Origin: CAZNYG01 sp964577205
GTDB lineage: Bacteria > Elusimicrobiota > Endomicrobiia > Endomicrobiales > CAIRNS01
Assembly: GCA_964577205.1 (NCBI GenBank)
Contig: CAZNYG010000007.1
Coordinates: forward strand, 1 to 40,492
Length of the DNA: 40,492 nucleotides
Direction of reading: 5' to 3'
Below the pieces are notes generated by a model. That model was not told the DNA's origin and did not search any database. It was given only the letters and a program-made list of their open reading frames with translations. The translations under genes and the position numbers were made by a program. Shown piece by piece: positions 15,425-23,180 of this stretch. Position 1 is the stretch's first letter; every line of letters begins with the position of its first letter.

Positions 15425-15525
15425 CAGCCAGGCCTGGGACGCTTTCGATGCGGAGCTGAAAAGTATTTTCCGGTAGTTCATGTGAATTCAACGAGAAATT
15501 GGAAGCTTTCTGAACGTATTTTGCG

Positions 15526-15554
15526 TTGACTTTCAATTAATTATATAGTATACA
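15526..15554 (+). promoter_or_regulatory. Promoter of the ABC importer / c-di-GMP operon
   Basis: TTGACT (15526-15531), a 17-base AT-rich spacer, TATACA (15549-15554): 5 of 6 and 4 of 6 matches. The start would be near 15561, giving a leader of about 68 bases before ATG 15629. It lies in an AT-rich patch downstream of gcvPB and separates the two units. Confidence 0.5.
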
Positions 15555-15628
15555 TTGGTACTGTGCCGGGAGACACTGATCCCGCTTCAGCCGGGGGGTT
15601 GAGGGGGACTGTTCCATTGGGAGGGCTC

Positions 15629-16909
15629 ATGTCGCGTTTTACCTTTCTCATTTCCATAGCCTTCTTGCTGCTTCCGACCGTTTCCTGTACCGGAAAAAAC
15701 GAGGTTCCAGCGGCCGATATCGTCGTATGGCACTGGATGACCGACCGCCAGGCTGTATTTGACAAACTCTCTTCAGAATACCTGGAACAGACCGGGACCA
15801 AGGTCCTCTTCGAAACGTACGCACCCTCCGAAGTATACAAAGACAAAGTCCGCGCCGCCGCCAGCGGCAAGCTTCTTCCCGAAATATTCAGCCCTCTCGG
15901 AGACAAGAGGGAGACCGCCGCTTTCGTCAATGCCGGATATATCGCCGACCTTACTTCTGAAATGGATAAGGGATGGAAACAGCAGTTCTTCGACCGGCCC
16001 CTTGCCCAGTTCACGTACACCGAAGGCAATTCGTGGAATGTAAAACCGGGCATCTACGGCATACCCATCGACGTCAGCGCGATAATGATCTATTACAACA
16101 AAGACCTGTTCAAAACAGCCGGGCTCGACCCGGACAACCCTCCCGCGACGTGGGATGATTTCATCGCGGCCGGGAAAAAGCTGCGCTCGGCGGGCATTCA
16201 GCCCTTCGTCAGCGGTTTCGGCGAAGAATGGCTGATCGGCGTGTTCGCCGATTCGTACAAATGGAACCTTTTAGGCAGACAGGGCATCCTCGACACCATC
16301 GCGGGAAAGATCTCTTACACCGATCCCCGATGGATCCGCGTCTTCAGCCTTTTCGAAGAAATGCGGAATGCCGGCATGTTCGCGGCCGGCGTCGCCACCA
16401 TGGTGAACAAGGACGCCGAACGTGTGTTCGCCACCGGCAAAGCGGCCATGGCTTTTAACGGATCATGGGCGGTAAATGTTTATCACACGATGAATAAGGA
16501 CATGAATTACGGCATCATGATGCCGCCGAAACTGGCGGACGCGCGGTTCCCGATGCTGATCTCCGGAGGCGAAGGTTCTTCCTTTTTCATCAATGCCACG
16601 GCATACAACAAGGACAAAGCCGTCGCTTTCATGAAATGGTTCACCGGTAAGGAACAGCAGGCGGCGCTGGCGCGTGAAACCCGCAACATCCCTTCCAACA
16701 GGGAAGCCGCTCGGGACATCCCGGACATACTCAGGAAATTCGCCGGCCACATAGATGAAACCTTCGAGCCTCTTCCCGTCATGGAGCAGTGGCAGGTAGC
16801 CAACACGCTGAATGCCAACCTGCAGTCAATGATCATCGGCGAAAAGACCGCCGATCAGGCCGCGGGCGAAGTACAGGCGGAAAAACAGCGGGCAATGAGC
16901 GCTAAATGA
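15629..16909 (+). CDS. ABC transporter solute-binding lipoprotein (sugar type)
   Basis: A 426-residue protein with a lipoprotein signal peptide (RFTFLISIAFLLLPTVSC, lipobox LPTVSC with the cysteine at about residue 19) and a family 1 solute-binding fold: VVWHWMTDRQAVFDKLSSEY at the start, GIYGIPIDVSAIMIYYNKDL, PATWDDFIAAGKKL, and AMAFNGSWAVN. Such proteins capture mono- or oligosaccharides and deliver them to MalF/MalG-type permeases, which follow directly. I chose ATG 15629 because it has a GGGAGG site and places the signal peptide at the N-terminus; the GTG at 15563 would put 22 odd residues before it. The substrate cannot be told from sequence. Confidence 0.85.
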   Translation: MSRFTFLISIAFLLLPTVSCTGKNEVPAADIVVWHWMTDRQAVFDKLSSEYLEQTGTKVLFETYAPSEVYKDKVRAAASGKLLPEIFSPLGDKRETAAFVNAGYIADLTSEMDKGWKQQFFDRPLAQFTYTEGNSWNVKPGIYGIPIDVSAIMIYYNKDLFKTAGLDPDNPPATWDDFIAAGKKLRSAGIQPFVSGFGEEWLIGVFADSYKWNLLGRQGILDTIAGKISYTDPRWIRVFSLFEEMRNAGMFAAGVATMVNKDAERVFATGKAAMAFNGSWAVNVYHTMNKDMNYGIMMPPKLADARFPMLISGGEGSSFFINATAYNKDKAVAFMKWFTGKEQQAALARETRNIPSNREAARDIPDILRKFAGHIDETFEPLPVMEQWQVANTLNANLQSMIIGEKTADQAAGEVQAEKQRAMSAK

Positions 16910-17793
16910 GCATGCCCGGGAGCGCGCGGGAAAAAACCGTCAACCTGATGTTCATCCTGCCGGCTCTGGCGCTGTTCTTTGTTTTCAGCTTTTATCCGCT
17001 GCTCAGGACGTTCCAGCTCAGTTTCTTTGAATGGGACGGGATCTCCCTGCAGATGAGATTCGTCGGCTTGAAGCAGTACATCCATATTTTCACCGGGAAC
17101 GTCAGTTTCTGGAAGTCGATGATCAATGCCGGGTATATCACAATCCTTGCTCTTGCCCTGCAGAACGGCCTGGCGTTGTTGCTGGCACTTCTGGTTAACA
17201 GGGAGATCAGGGGCGACAGGATCTACCGGACGGTCTTTTTTCTGCCCCCGGTGCTTTCCGGCATCGTGGTGGGCCTGGTTTGGAAATGGATCTATGACGG
17301 GAACTACGGCATTCTCAACTACGCTCTGTCCGGTCTCGGGTGGGCCGACATGGCGCGCTTCGCCTGGCTTGCCGAGGTAAAGACTTCGCTTACGGCGGTT
17401 GCCGTCGTCCATATGTGGAAAGGGTTCGGTTACGCTTTCATCATACTGCTTGCCGGCCTCCAGACCATTCCAAGGGAACTGTACGAGGCCGCCAGGGTGG
17501 ACGGAGCTGACGCGTGGCAGCAGTTCAAGCATATCACCGTTCCTTCGATGGTGCCGGTATTCATAATAGTCTCTATCCTTACCATCCTGGGTTCGATGCA
17601 GGTATTCGATCTTATTTATTCAATGACCCGGGGCGGCCCCGCGGGACACACTCACGTGCCCGTAACCCGCATTTACGAGTATATGGCGAACGGTGAGTTC
17701 GGCTACGCGTGCGCCATGTCGATCGTGTTCGGCGCGGTATTGCTCACGGTCTCGGCCGTACAGATCCAAACGTCCCGGAGATTGAACAAATGA
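16906..17793 (+). CDS. ABC transporter permease, MalF type
   Basis: A 295-residue protein with six membrane helices and the EAA loop EAARVDGADAWQQFKHITVP that docks the ATPase subunit. The ATG overlaps the stop of the binding-protein gene (ATGA). MalF-type permeases of the carbohydrate uptake-1 family have this length. It works as a heterodimer with the next gene product. No ATPase gene is present in the operon, so a shared MsmK/UgpC-type ATPase elsewhere is likely. Confidence 0.88.
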   Translation: MSMPGSAREKTVNLMFILPALALFFVFSFYPLLRTFQLSFFEWDGISLQMRFVGLKQYIHIFTGNVSFWKSMINAGYITILALALQNGLALLLALLVNREIRGDRIYRTVFFLPPVLSGIVVGLVWKWIYDGNYGILNYALSGLGWADMARFAWLAEVKTSLTAVAVVHMWKGFGYAFIILLAGLQTIPRELYEAARVDGADAWQQFKHITVPSMVPVFIIVSILTILGSMQVFDLIYSMTRGGPAGHTHVPVTRIYEYMANGEFGYACAMSIVFGAVLLTVSAVQIQTSRRLNK

Positions 17794-17803
17794 AGGGAAA
17801 GGC

Positions 17804-18652
17804 ATGACTGCCGAGAGGAATAACCGCGCAAAGAACGCCCTGGTGGATGTGATCACCCACGGCATACTCATTGTCATCGCCCTCAGTTGTATTTTCCCGG
17901 TATTCTGGATGTTCTCGTCGTCCCTTAAGACACAGGAAGAGATATTCAGCGGGATGTCCCTTCTACCCGATCACTGGATCTGGTCCAACTACGCGGCTGC
18001 CTGGGTCAAATCCGGGTTCGGCCGCTATTTCATGAACAGCCTTCTGTACACGGTCACCGGGGTCACGGGCGTCGTTTTCATCAGCTCGATGGCCGCCTAC
18101 GGGTTCGCACGCCTTGAAATGTGGGGAAAGGACATCTTCTTTTACCTGCTGATATCGACAATGCTGATACCCATACCCTGCGTCTTTGTCCCTCTGTACC
18201 TGCTCCTTGAGAAACTGGGACTGCTGGATTCGCGCATCGGCCTCGTCATGTGTTATATCAGCGGAGGGCTCGCGCTCGGGATCTTCATGCTGCGCTCGTT
18301 CTTCGAAGAGATCCCCAGGGAGATAGAAGAAGCGGCTCTGATCGACGGCTGTTCCAAGTTCGGCATTTACTGGCGGATCGCGCTCCCGCTGGCTCGCCCG
18401 GCGCTTGCCACGCTCGTGATCTTCAACTGCCTCAGCATATGGAACGAGTTCCTTCTGGCCCTGGTCCTTCTCCAGGACAAGGCGAAAATGCCGATCCAGC
18501 GGGGGCTGATGGTGTTCCAGGGGACGCACATAACGGATTATCCCCTGCTTATGGCGGGATTGACAATAGCTTCGGTGCCGGTCATCGTCGTTTATCTGCT
18601 GATGCAGAAACATATCGTCAAGGGGATAGCGTCCGGGGCGCTGAAAGGCTGA
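17804..18652 (+). CDS. ABC transporter permease, MalG type
   Basis: A 282-residue protein with six membrane helices, the SSLKTQEEIF block after the first helix typical of MalG-type permeases, and the EAA loop EEAALIDGCSKFGIYWRIALP. It begins 10 bases after the first permease gene, with a weak AAGGCA site before the ATG. With its partner it forms the membrane channel of the importer. The length and C-terminal IVKGIASGALKG are typical. Confidence 0.88.
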   Translation: MTAERNNRAKNALVDVITHGILIVIALSCIFPVFWMFSSSLKTQEEIFSGMSLLPDHWIWSNYAAAWVKSGFGRYFMNSLLYTVTGVTGVVFISSMAAYGFARLEMWGKDIFFYLLISTMLIPIPCVFVPLYLLLEKLGLLDSRIGLVMCYISGGLALGIFMLRSFFEEIPREIEEAALIDGCSKFGIYWRIALPLARPALATLVIFNCLSIWNEFLLALVLLQDKAKMPIQRGLMVFQGTHITDYPLLMAGLTIASVPVIVVYLLMQKHIVKGIASGALKG

Positions 18653-18673
18653 CACCCCGTTGAGCGGACAATT

Positions 18674-19906
18674 ATGAACACAACCATCACTTTCTGGGTC
18701 ATGCCCAACGCCGGTTTTGAGAGCAAGCAGACCATCGAGCGGGAGATAGCCCACTTTCGCCGGATCTACCCGCGCGTTTCCGTCAACTGCGAGATCCTCT
18801 CCTGGTCCCGCGCCTGGTTCCGCATCATCGACGCGATCAAACAGAAAAGGGGACCGGATGTCATGCAGGTCGGAACGACGTGGATAGGGACACTGGGCTA
18901 TCTCGGCGCGATGCAGCGTCTCGAGGACGGACGCGCTGTCCATGCCGCCGACTACATTCCGTCCTTTTTCAGTACCTGCCAGTGTTTCGGCCATTTATGG
19001 GCTCTCCCGTGGTTCTGCGAGACCCGAGTGCTTTTTTATCGTAAAGACCATCTCAAGCGCGCCGGGCTGGCCGCGGACGCCTTGGACACCTGGGAGTCGC
19101 TCCGTCACGCCTGTGCCGCGTTGAAGAAACTGAAAAGGGGCGGGCCTTTGATCGGGCCGATAGGTTTTTCCGCGCAAAAAGAACAGGGGATCCTTCAGGA
19201 CCTTGCGATCCTGCTGTGGAGCCACGGAGGGAACTTCCTGTCGGAAGACGGCAAGCATTCCTCTCTGGACTCTCCCGGGGCCATCGAAGGCATGAGGGGC
19301 CTGATCGCGATGATCTCATGCGGCTGCATAGCGCGGGAATCCCTGTCGCAAAGCGTGGGCGAAGTCGCTGAAAACTTCTTTCTGCACGATTCTTTCTCGT
19401 TCCTGCTTTCAAGCTCCTGGCCGCTGCACACATATCTTAATCCCTCGTTCCGCCGGTTCATCGGGCAGGAAAAGGCCGGGAAGTTCGGCGTCGCGCTGGT
19501 TCCCGCCGGGCCGGCCGGCCGCTTCACCTTCGCCGGAGGAAGCTCTCTGGCTATGACCAGTTTCAGCCACCACCCGGAGGAAGCGCTCAGTTTCCTCGGT
19601 TTCATGACCAGCAGGGAATCAGTGAACCGATACTGCCGCAGCATAAACATGCTCTCCTGCCGCAACGACACGATGGTGCGTCTGAGCGATGACCCGGAGA
19701 TCCAGAACGTTTTCGAACAGTCGATCGCGCGTTACGGGAGGAGCTATCCCTCTCATCCGCTCTGGGGCAGCATCGAACAGATCATGGTCAACGGCTTCGC
19801 CCAGAGCATCCGCGATTATGTCTCCGGCGAAAGCAGGACGGATTTTTTCGAGAACCTGAAGGGCATAAGCCAGGAGATCGACCGTTTCTGGAGGATCAAT
19901 GTCTGA
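18674..19906 (+). CDS. Solute-binding-fold protein without export signal
   Basis: A 410-residue protein of the family 1 solute-binding type: TITFWVMPNAGFE at the first strand, PDVMQVGTTWIGTLGYLGA, a hinge region LPWFCETRVLFYRKDHLK, DTWESLRHACAALKKL, and FAGGSSLAMTSFSHHPEEALSF. It starts directly at the first strand with no signal peptide or lipobox. The frame upstream holds the permease stop codon (18650-18652) and no alternative start, so a missed signal is excluded. It should therefore stay in the cytoplasm. The start of the diguanylate cyclase gene overlaps its end by 8 bases. I infer a ligand sensor rather than a transport protein; the ligand is unknown. Confidence 0.75.
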   Translation: MNTTITFWVMPNAGFESKQTIEREIAHFRRIYPRVSVNCEILSWSRAWFRIIDAIKQKRGPDVMQVGTTWIGTLGYLGAMQRLEDGRAVHAADYIPSFFSTCQCFGHLWALPWFCETRVLFYRKDHLKRAGLAADALDTWESLRHACAALKKLKRGGPLIGPIGFSAQKEQGILQDLAILLWSHGGNFLSEDGKHSSLDSPGAIEGMRGLIAMISCGCIARESLSQSVGEVAENFFLHDSFSFLLSSSWPLHTYLNPSFRRFIGQEKAGKFGVALVPAGPAGRFTFAGGSSLAMTSFSHHPEEALSFLGFMTSRESVNRYCRSINMLSCRNDTMVRLSDDPEIQNVFEQSIARYGRSYPSHPLWGSIEQIMVNGFAQSIRDYVSGESRTDFFENLKGISQEIDRFWRINV

Positions 19907-21344
19907 TTTTAACGGCATTCTCTTTCAGATCGCCCTTACCTTTCAGACGAACATCGAGAACCTGGATGAGGCTCTCGGCGTCAATCTGGAACTGCTGATA
20001 CGCGCCTGTCACCTGGACCGGGCCGCGGTCTTCCTTTTCGACGAAAAAGACCTGGTACTCCGCCCGCCGAAGATCGTCACGATCTACGGCGAGATGGAAG
20101 GTGAAGGGGAGAATCCCTTCAATACCCGGTGCGAGAGCAATTTCTCCAAAGCGCTTTGCATGGAAAAAGAGATAGTGTGCGCCGAAGCGCCCGAATACAG
20201 CGTCTATATCCCTCTCGTCCTTGAAAAAAAGAAGATCGGCGTACTGCGCGCCGACAACTTTTTCTCAAAACGGGCCATGAAAGAGACCCATATAAAGAAC
20301 ATCATGAAATGCGCCGGTACCTTCAGCACGGGCATCCATAACAGCCAGGAGTTCGGCCACAACCGCCGCCAGGTCAACAAACTGATGACCCTGACCAGGA
20401 TAGGCACCGCGATCGCCACGAACCTGCGCATGGAGGACATACTGGAGCAAGCGCTCGCTTCGCTGGTCAAGGACCTCGGGTACGACCGGGCGCAGATCTA
20501 CCTTCTGGAAGACGACGCACGCACCATTTATCAGAACCTCAGCATCGATTTCCGCGGATACTTCCGCACCAGCGAGAACACCTCGGCCATCACGCCGCTG
20601 GTCACGACGCTCCTGGGCGAAGACAAACCCTCCATCATCTCGCGAAAATTCTCGTCAAGCCTTATCGCCTATGTCCCGATCGTCTCCAAGGGGAAGAAAA
20701 CCGGCATCCTTATCGTCGACAACCTGTTCACCCGCCAGACGATGATGGCTGACGACCTTTCCTTCATAAGTATTTTCGCCAACCATCTGGCAACGGTCAT
20801 CGAGAACTCGCGGCTGTTCGAGCGGGTGGAAAAACTCTCTATAACGGACAGCCTGACGGGCCTTTTCAACCACCGTTACTTCTATGACCGCCTCGGGGAA
20901 GAGATCTCCAGGGCCAACCGGTTCAACACCCCGCTGACGCTTATCATGATGGACATAGACTATTTCAAAAAGTTCAACGACGCTTTCGGCCATCAGATGG
21001 GCGACACCGTCCTGCGCGCAGTTTCGAGGATAATTCTCAGCAATATCCGTTCTATCGACGTGGCCAGCCGGTACGGCGGCGATGAGATCGGCATCATTCT
21101 TTCCGAGACGGACTCTGCCGGCGCCCAGAAGATAGCTGAACGCATCCGCGCCGGAATAGAGAAGCACCTCTTCAAGATCGGGCGCAAACAGACCCACGTC
21201 ACCGTCAGCATCGGGCTTGTTACCTACCCGAACGACGCCACCCTGAAATCAGAACTCGTGCGCAAGGCCGACCTTGCTCTCTACTGGATCAAGAACAACG
21301 GCCGAAACGGCGTTTTCGCCTATTCCCGCAATCAACTTGAATAG
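19899..21344 (+). CDS. GAF-GAF-GGDEF diguanylate cyclase
   Basis: A 481-residue soluble protein. Two GAF-type sensor domains (about residues 10-145 and 155-300) are followed by a GGDEF domain: SITDSLTGLFNHRYFYDRL, MMDIDYFKKFNDAFGHQMGD, and the active-site loop GGDEI at 393-397. GGDEI keeps the catalytic Asp/Glu, so it is likely active in making c-di-GMP. An RxxD inhibitory site (R384-D387) sits five residues before the loop, so product feedback is expected. No membrane helices are seen. Its ATG overlaps the end of the cytoplasmic binding-fold gene, which ties the two together. The first GAF domain may bind that protein or a small molecule. Confidence 0.88.
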   Translation: MSDFNGILFQIALTFQTNIENLDEALGVNLELLIRACHLDRAAVFLFDEKDLVLRPPKIVTIYGEMEGEGENPFNTRCESNFSKALCMEKEIVCAEAPEYSVYIPLVLEKKKIGVLRADNFFSKRAMKETHIKNIMKCAGTFSTGIHNSQEFGHNRRQVNKLMTLTRIGTAIATNLRMEDILEQALASLVKDLGYDRAQIYLLEDDARTIYQNLSIDFRGYFRTSENTSAITPLVTTLLGEDKPSIISRKFSSSLIAYVPIVSKGKKTGILIVDNLFTRQTMMADDLSFISIFANHLATVIENSRLFERVEKLSITDSLTGLFNHRYFYDRLGEEISRANRFNTPLTLIMMDIDYFKKFNDAFGHQMGDTVLRAVSRIILSNIRSIDVASRYGGDEIGIILSETDSAGAQKIAERIRAGIEKHLFKIGRKQTHVTVSIGLVTYPNDATLKSELVRKADLALYWIKNNGRNGVFAYSRNQLE

Positions 21345-21359
21345 CCCCTTACCCTCCGT

Positions 21360-21388
21360 TTGGCTGACCCTGAAAAATCTGCTATAAT
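21360..21388 (+). promoter_or_regulatory. Promoter of the hydrolase-HAD-RF-nadE-radC operon
   Basis: TTGGCT (21360-21365), 17-base spacer, TATAAT (21383-21388): 4 of 6 and 6 of 6. The start would be near 21395, only about 7 bases before ATG 21402 and 19 before ATG 21414. No Shine-Dalgarno sequence is seen before either. Confidence 0.6.
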
Positions 21389-21401
21389 CCAGTGATATCA
21401 A

Positions 21402-22160
21402 ATGGTAACAGCAATGAACCGCCCCTGTTTTTCCTGCTTCGTGAAAACCTTCTTCTGCCTCGCGCTTGCAGTTTCAGCGGCGGCGGCCCCGCCCCGGGCC
21501 GTTCACTTTACCACCACCGACGGAGTTATCATTGCCGGCGCCTTTTCCGCGCCTTCACGGAAGGGGCTCCCGACCCTTATCCTTTTGCACGGGCTGGGCA
21601 GCGGCAGGGGAGAATGGGATCCCTTCGCGGCCCGGCTTAAGACGGAAGGTTATGGCGTTTTAGCATACGATCTCCGCGGCCATGGAGAAAGCACCGGGAC
21701 GGTAAAAGGCCGTTCGATAAACTACAGGGATTTCGGCGCTCCCGGCCCCGGATCCCAATGGGACAGAATGACCGGCGACCTGGATGGCGCGGTGGCATTT
21801 CTCAGGGGGCAGGGCATCCCGGCGGGATCGATCCGCCTGTGCGGAGCCAGCCTTGGAGCGAACATAAGCCTGATCTACGCGGCGCGCAACAGGGATATCC
21901 GGAAGGCCCTTCTGCTCTCACCCGGCATCAACTACGCGGGTCTGGACATATCGTCCGCGGCCGCTGAATATGGAGCGCGTCCGCTGGGGATCGCGGCTTC
22001 GAACAACGACCGGTACGCGTACCTTTCATCCGGAGCGGTCGTGAGAGCGATGAAAGCGAACCGTTCAGTTGTCTTTATGGAAGGCCCTGGCGGCCACGGC
22101 GTCCAGATGTTCGACGGAAAGTTTGAAAAAAAACTGATCGAATGGATAACCGCGCCATGA
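21402..22160 (+). CDS. Exported alpha/beta hydrolase
   Basis: A 252-residue protein with a signal peptide (TFFCLALAVSAAAAPP) and an alpha/beta hydrolase fold: ILLHGLGSGRGEWD (oxyanion loop), YDLRGHGEST, the nucleophile elbow GASLGAN, and a C-terminal GPGGHGVQMF with the catalytic histidine. Substrate unknown; an ester or peptide hydrolase is likely. The ATG at 21414 is an equally good start and gives a tidier signal peptide. The stop overlaps the next ATG (ATGA), so it is the first gene of a five-gene operon. Confidence 0.75.
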   Translation: MVTAMNRPCFSCFVKTFFCLALAVSAAAAPPRAVHFTTTDGVIIAGAFSAPSRKGLPTLILLHGLGSGRGEWDPFAARLKTEGYGVLAYDLRGHGESTGTVKGRSINYRDFGAPGPGSQWDRMTGDLDGAVAFLRGQGIPAGSIRLCGASLGANISLIYAARNRDIRKALLLSPGINYAGLDISSAAAEYGARPLGIAASNNDRYAYLSSGAVVRAMKANRSVVFMEGPGGHGVQMFDGKFEKKLIEWITAP

Positions 22161-22759
22161 TCCGCACCGTTGTTTTCGATCTTGGGAAAGTCCTGCTTGA
22201 TTTTGATATCGGCCTTGTTTCGAAACGGCTGTCGCGGCATTGCCGTTCCACGCCGGATCAGATCCACCGCATGATCTTCCGTTCTTCTCTCGAACCCCGG
22301 CTTGACCGGGGAGCCATTGATCCCCACGATTTTTTCGACATCATCAAAGAACGCCTCGCCCTGCGCATGACGTTCGAGGATTTTCTCCCCGCATGGTGCG
22401 ACATTTTCACTGAAGTGCCGGGCATGAGAGGGCTGGCCGGCCGCGCGGGATCACGGTATCCGGTGGCGATCCTCTCCAACACCAACCGCCTGCACTTCGA
22501 TTTTATCCTCGACCGTTTTCCCTTTATCCGGGATTTTGACCACTATTTCCTTTCGTTCAAGCTCAAGGAATCAAAACCCGCCCCCGGCATCTACCGCGCG
22601 GTCATCGAAGGCACCGGAGCCGCGCCGCATGAGCTTCTCTATTTTGATGATATACCGGAATACATCGCGGGCGCCCGACACGCAGGGATGAAGGCCGTCC
22701 GTTTCGAATCCGCCGCCCAGGCGGCGCGGTGCATCAATGGAGAGGGGATACGCCTGTGA
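22157..22759 (+). CDS. HAD-superfamily phosphatase (YihX-like)
   Basis: A 200-residue HAD hydrolase with the motif I variant VVFDLGKVLLDFD, ILSNTNRLH (motif II Ser/Thr), the lysine in LKESKPAPGIY, and LLYFDDIPEYIAGARHAGM (motif IV acid pair). This spacing fits the YihX-like branch, members of which dephosphorylate small sugar phosphates such as glucose 1-phosphate. ATG 22157 overlaps the stop of the hydrolase; the upstream ATG 22142 would intrude into it. The actual substrate is not clear from sequence. Confidence 0.8.
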   Translation: MIRTVVFDLGKVLLDFDIGLVSKRLSRHCRSTPDQIHRMIFRSSLEPRLDRGAIDPHDFFDIIKERLALRMTFEDFLPAWCDIFTEVPGMRGLAGRAGSRYPVAILSNTNRLHFDFILDRFPFIRDFDHYFLSFKLKESKPAPGIYRAVIEGTGAAPHELLYFDDIPEYIAGARHAGMKAVRFESAAQAARCINGEGIRL

Positions 22760-23175
22760 TACCGCTGGGAGTCACCCCTTCCAAGCAGAAAGAGCTTGAA
22801 GAACGCATGGAACGCCTTGGTATCCGCGAGCAGGATATAGTTGAGAAGTTCATCCGTTCCGGCGGGAAAGGCGGGCAGAACGTCAACAAGACCTCCACGT
22901 GCGTCTACCTGTGCCACGTGCCGACCGGCATCGAAGTCAAATGCCAGCGTGAACGCGTACAGGCCATAAACCGCTTCCTCGCGCGCCGCATGCTGGCCGG
23001 CCGCGTTGAGGAACAACAGCGCGGGATCGTCAGCGCCCGCCGGAAAGAGATCGAGAAGATCCGCCGTCAGAAACGGAAACGCTCGCGCCGCGCGAAGGAT
23101 AAAATGCTTGCCGCCAAACATTATCAGTCGGAGAAAAAGTCATTCCGCGCCAGGATCGGAACGGAACAGGAATAA
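22756..23175 (+). CDS. Small release-factor-like protein (RF-1 domain, GGQ)
   Basis: A 139-residue protein that holds only the RF-1 catalytic domain. GGQ is at residues 39-41 within RSGGKGGQNVNKTSTCV, followed by GIEVKCQRERVQAINR and a very basic tail (RRQKRKRSRRAKDK). The GGQ loop triggers peptidyl-tRNA hydrolysis on the ribosome; the lack of codon-recognition domains points to a rescue or quality-control factor of the C12orf65/ArfB-like group. GTG 22756 overlaps the previous stop (GTGA). The upstream start would add residues out of family. The usual ArfB length is similar. Confidence 0.82.
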   Translation: MIPLGVTPSKQKELEERMERLGIREQDIVEKFIRSGGKGGQNVNKTSTCVYLCHVPTGIEVKCQRERVQAINRFLARRMLAGRVEEQQRGIVSARRKEIEKIRRQKRKRSRRAKDKMLAAKHYQSEKKSFRARIGTEQE

Positions 23176-23180
23176 CGCTA

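Noticed and set aside
15563..15628. Longer start (GTG) of the binding-protein gene
   Set aside because: It would place 22 residues before a clear lipoprotein signal; the ATG with GGGAGG fits better. The upstream bases resemble GGGGACTGT-type REP words only loosely.
17963..18994. A long minus-strand frame of 343 codons
   Set aside because: It lies opposite the permease and the binding-fold gene and has the composition of an antisense shadow.
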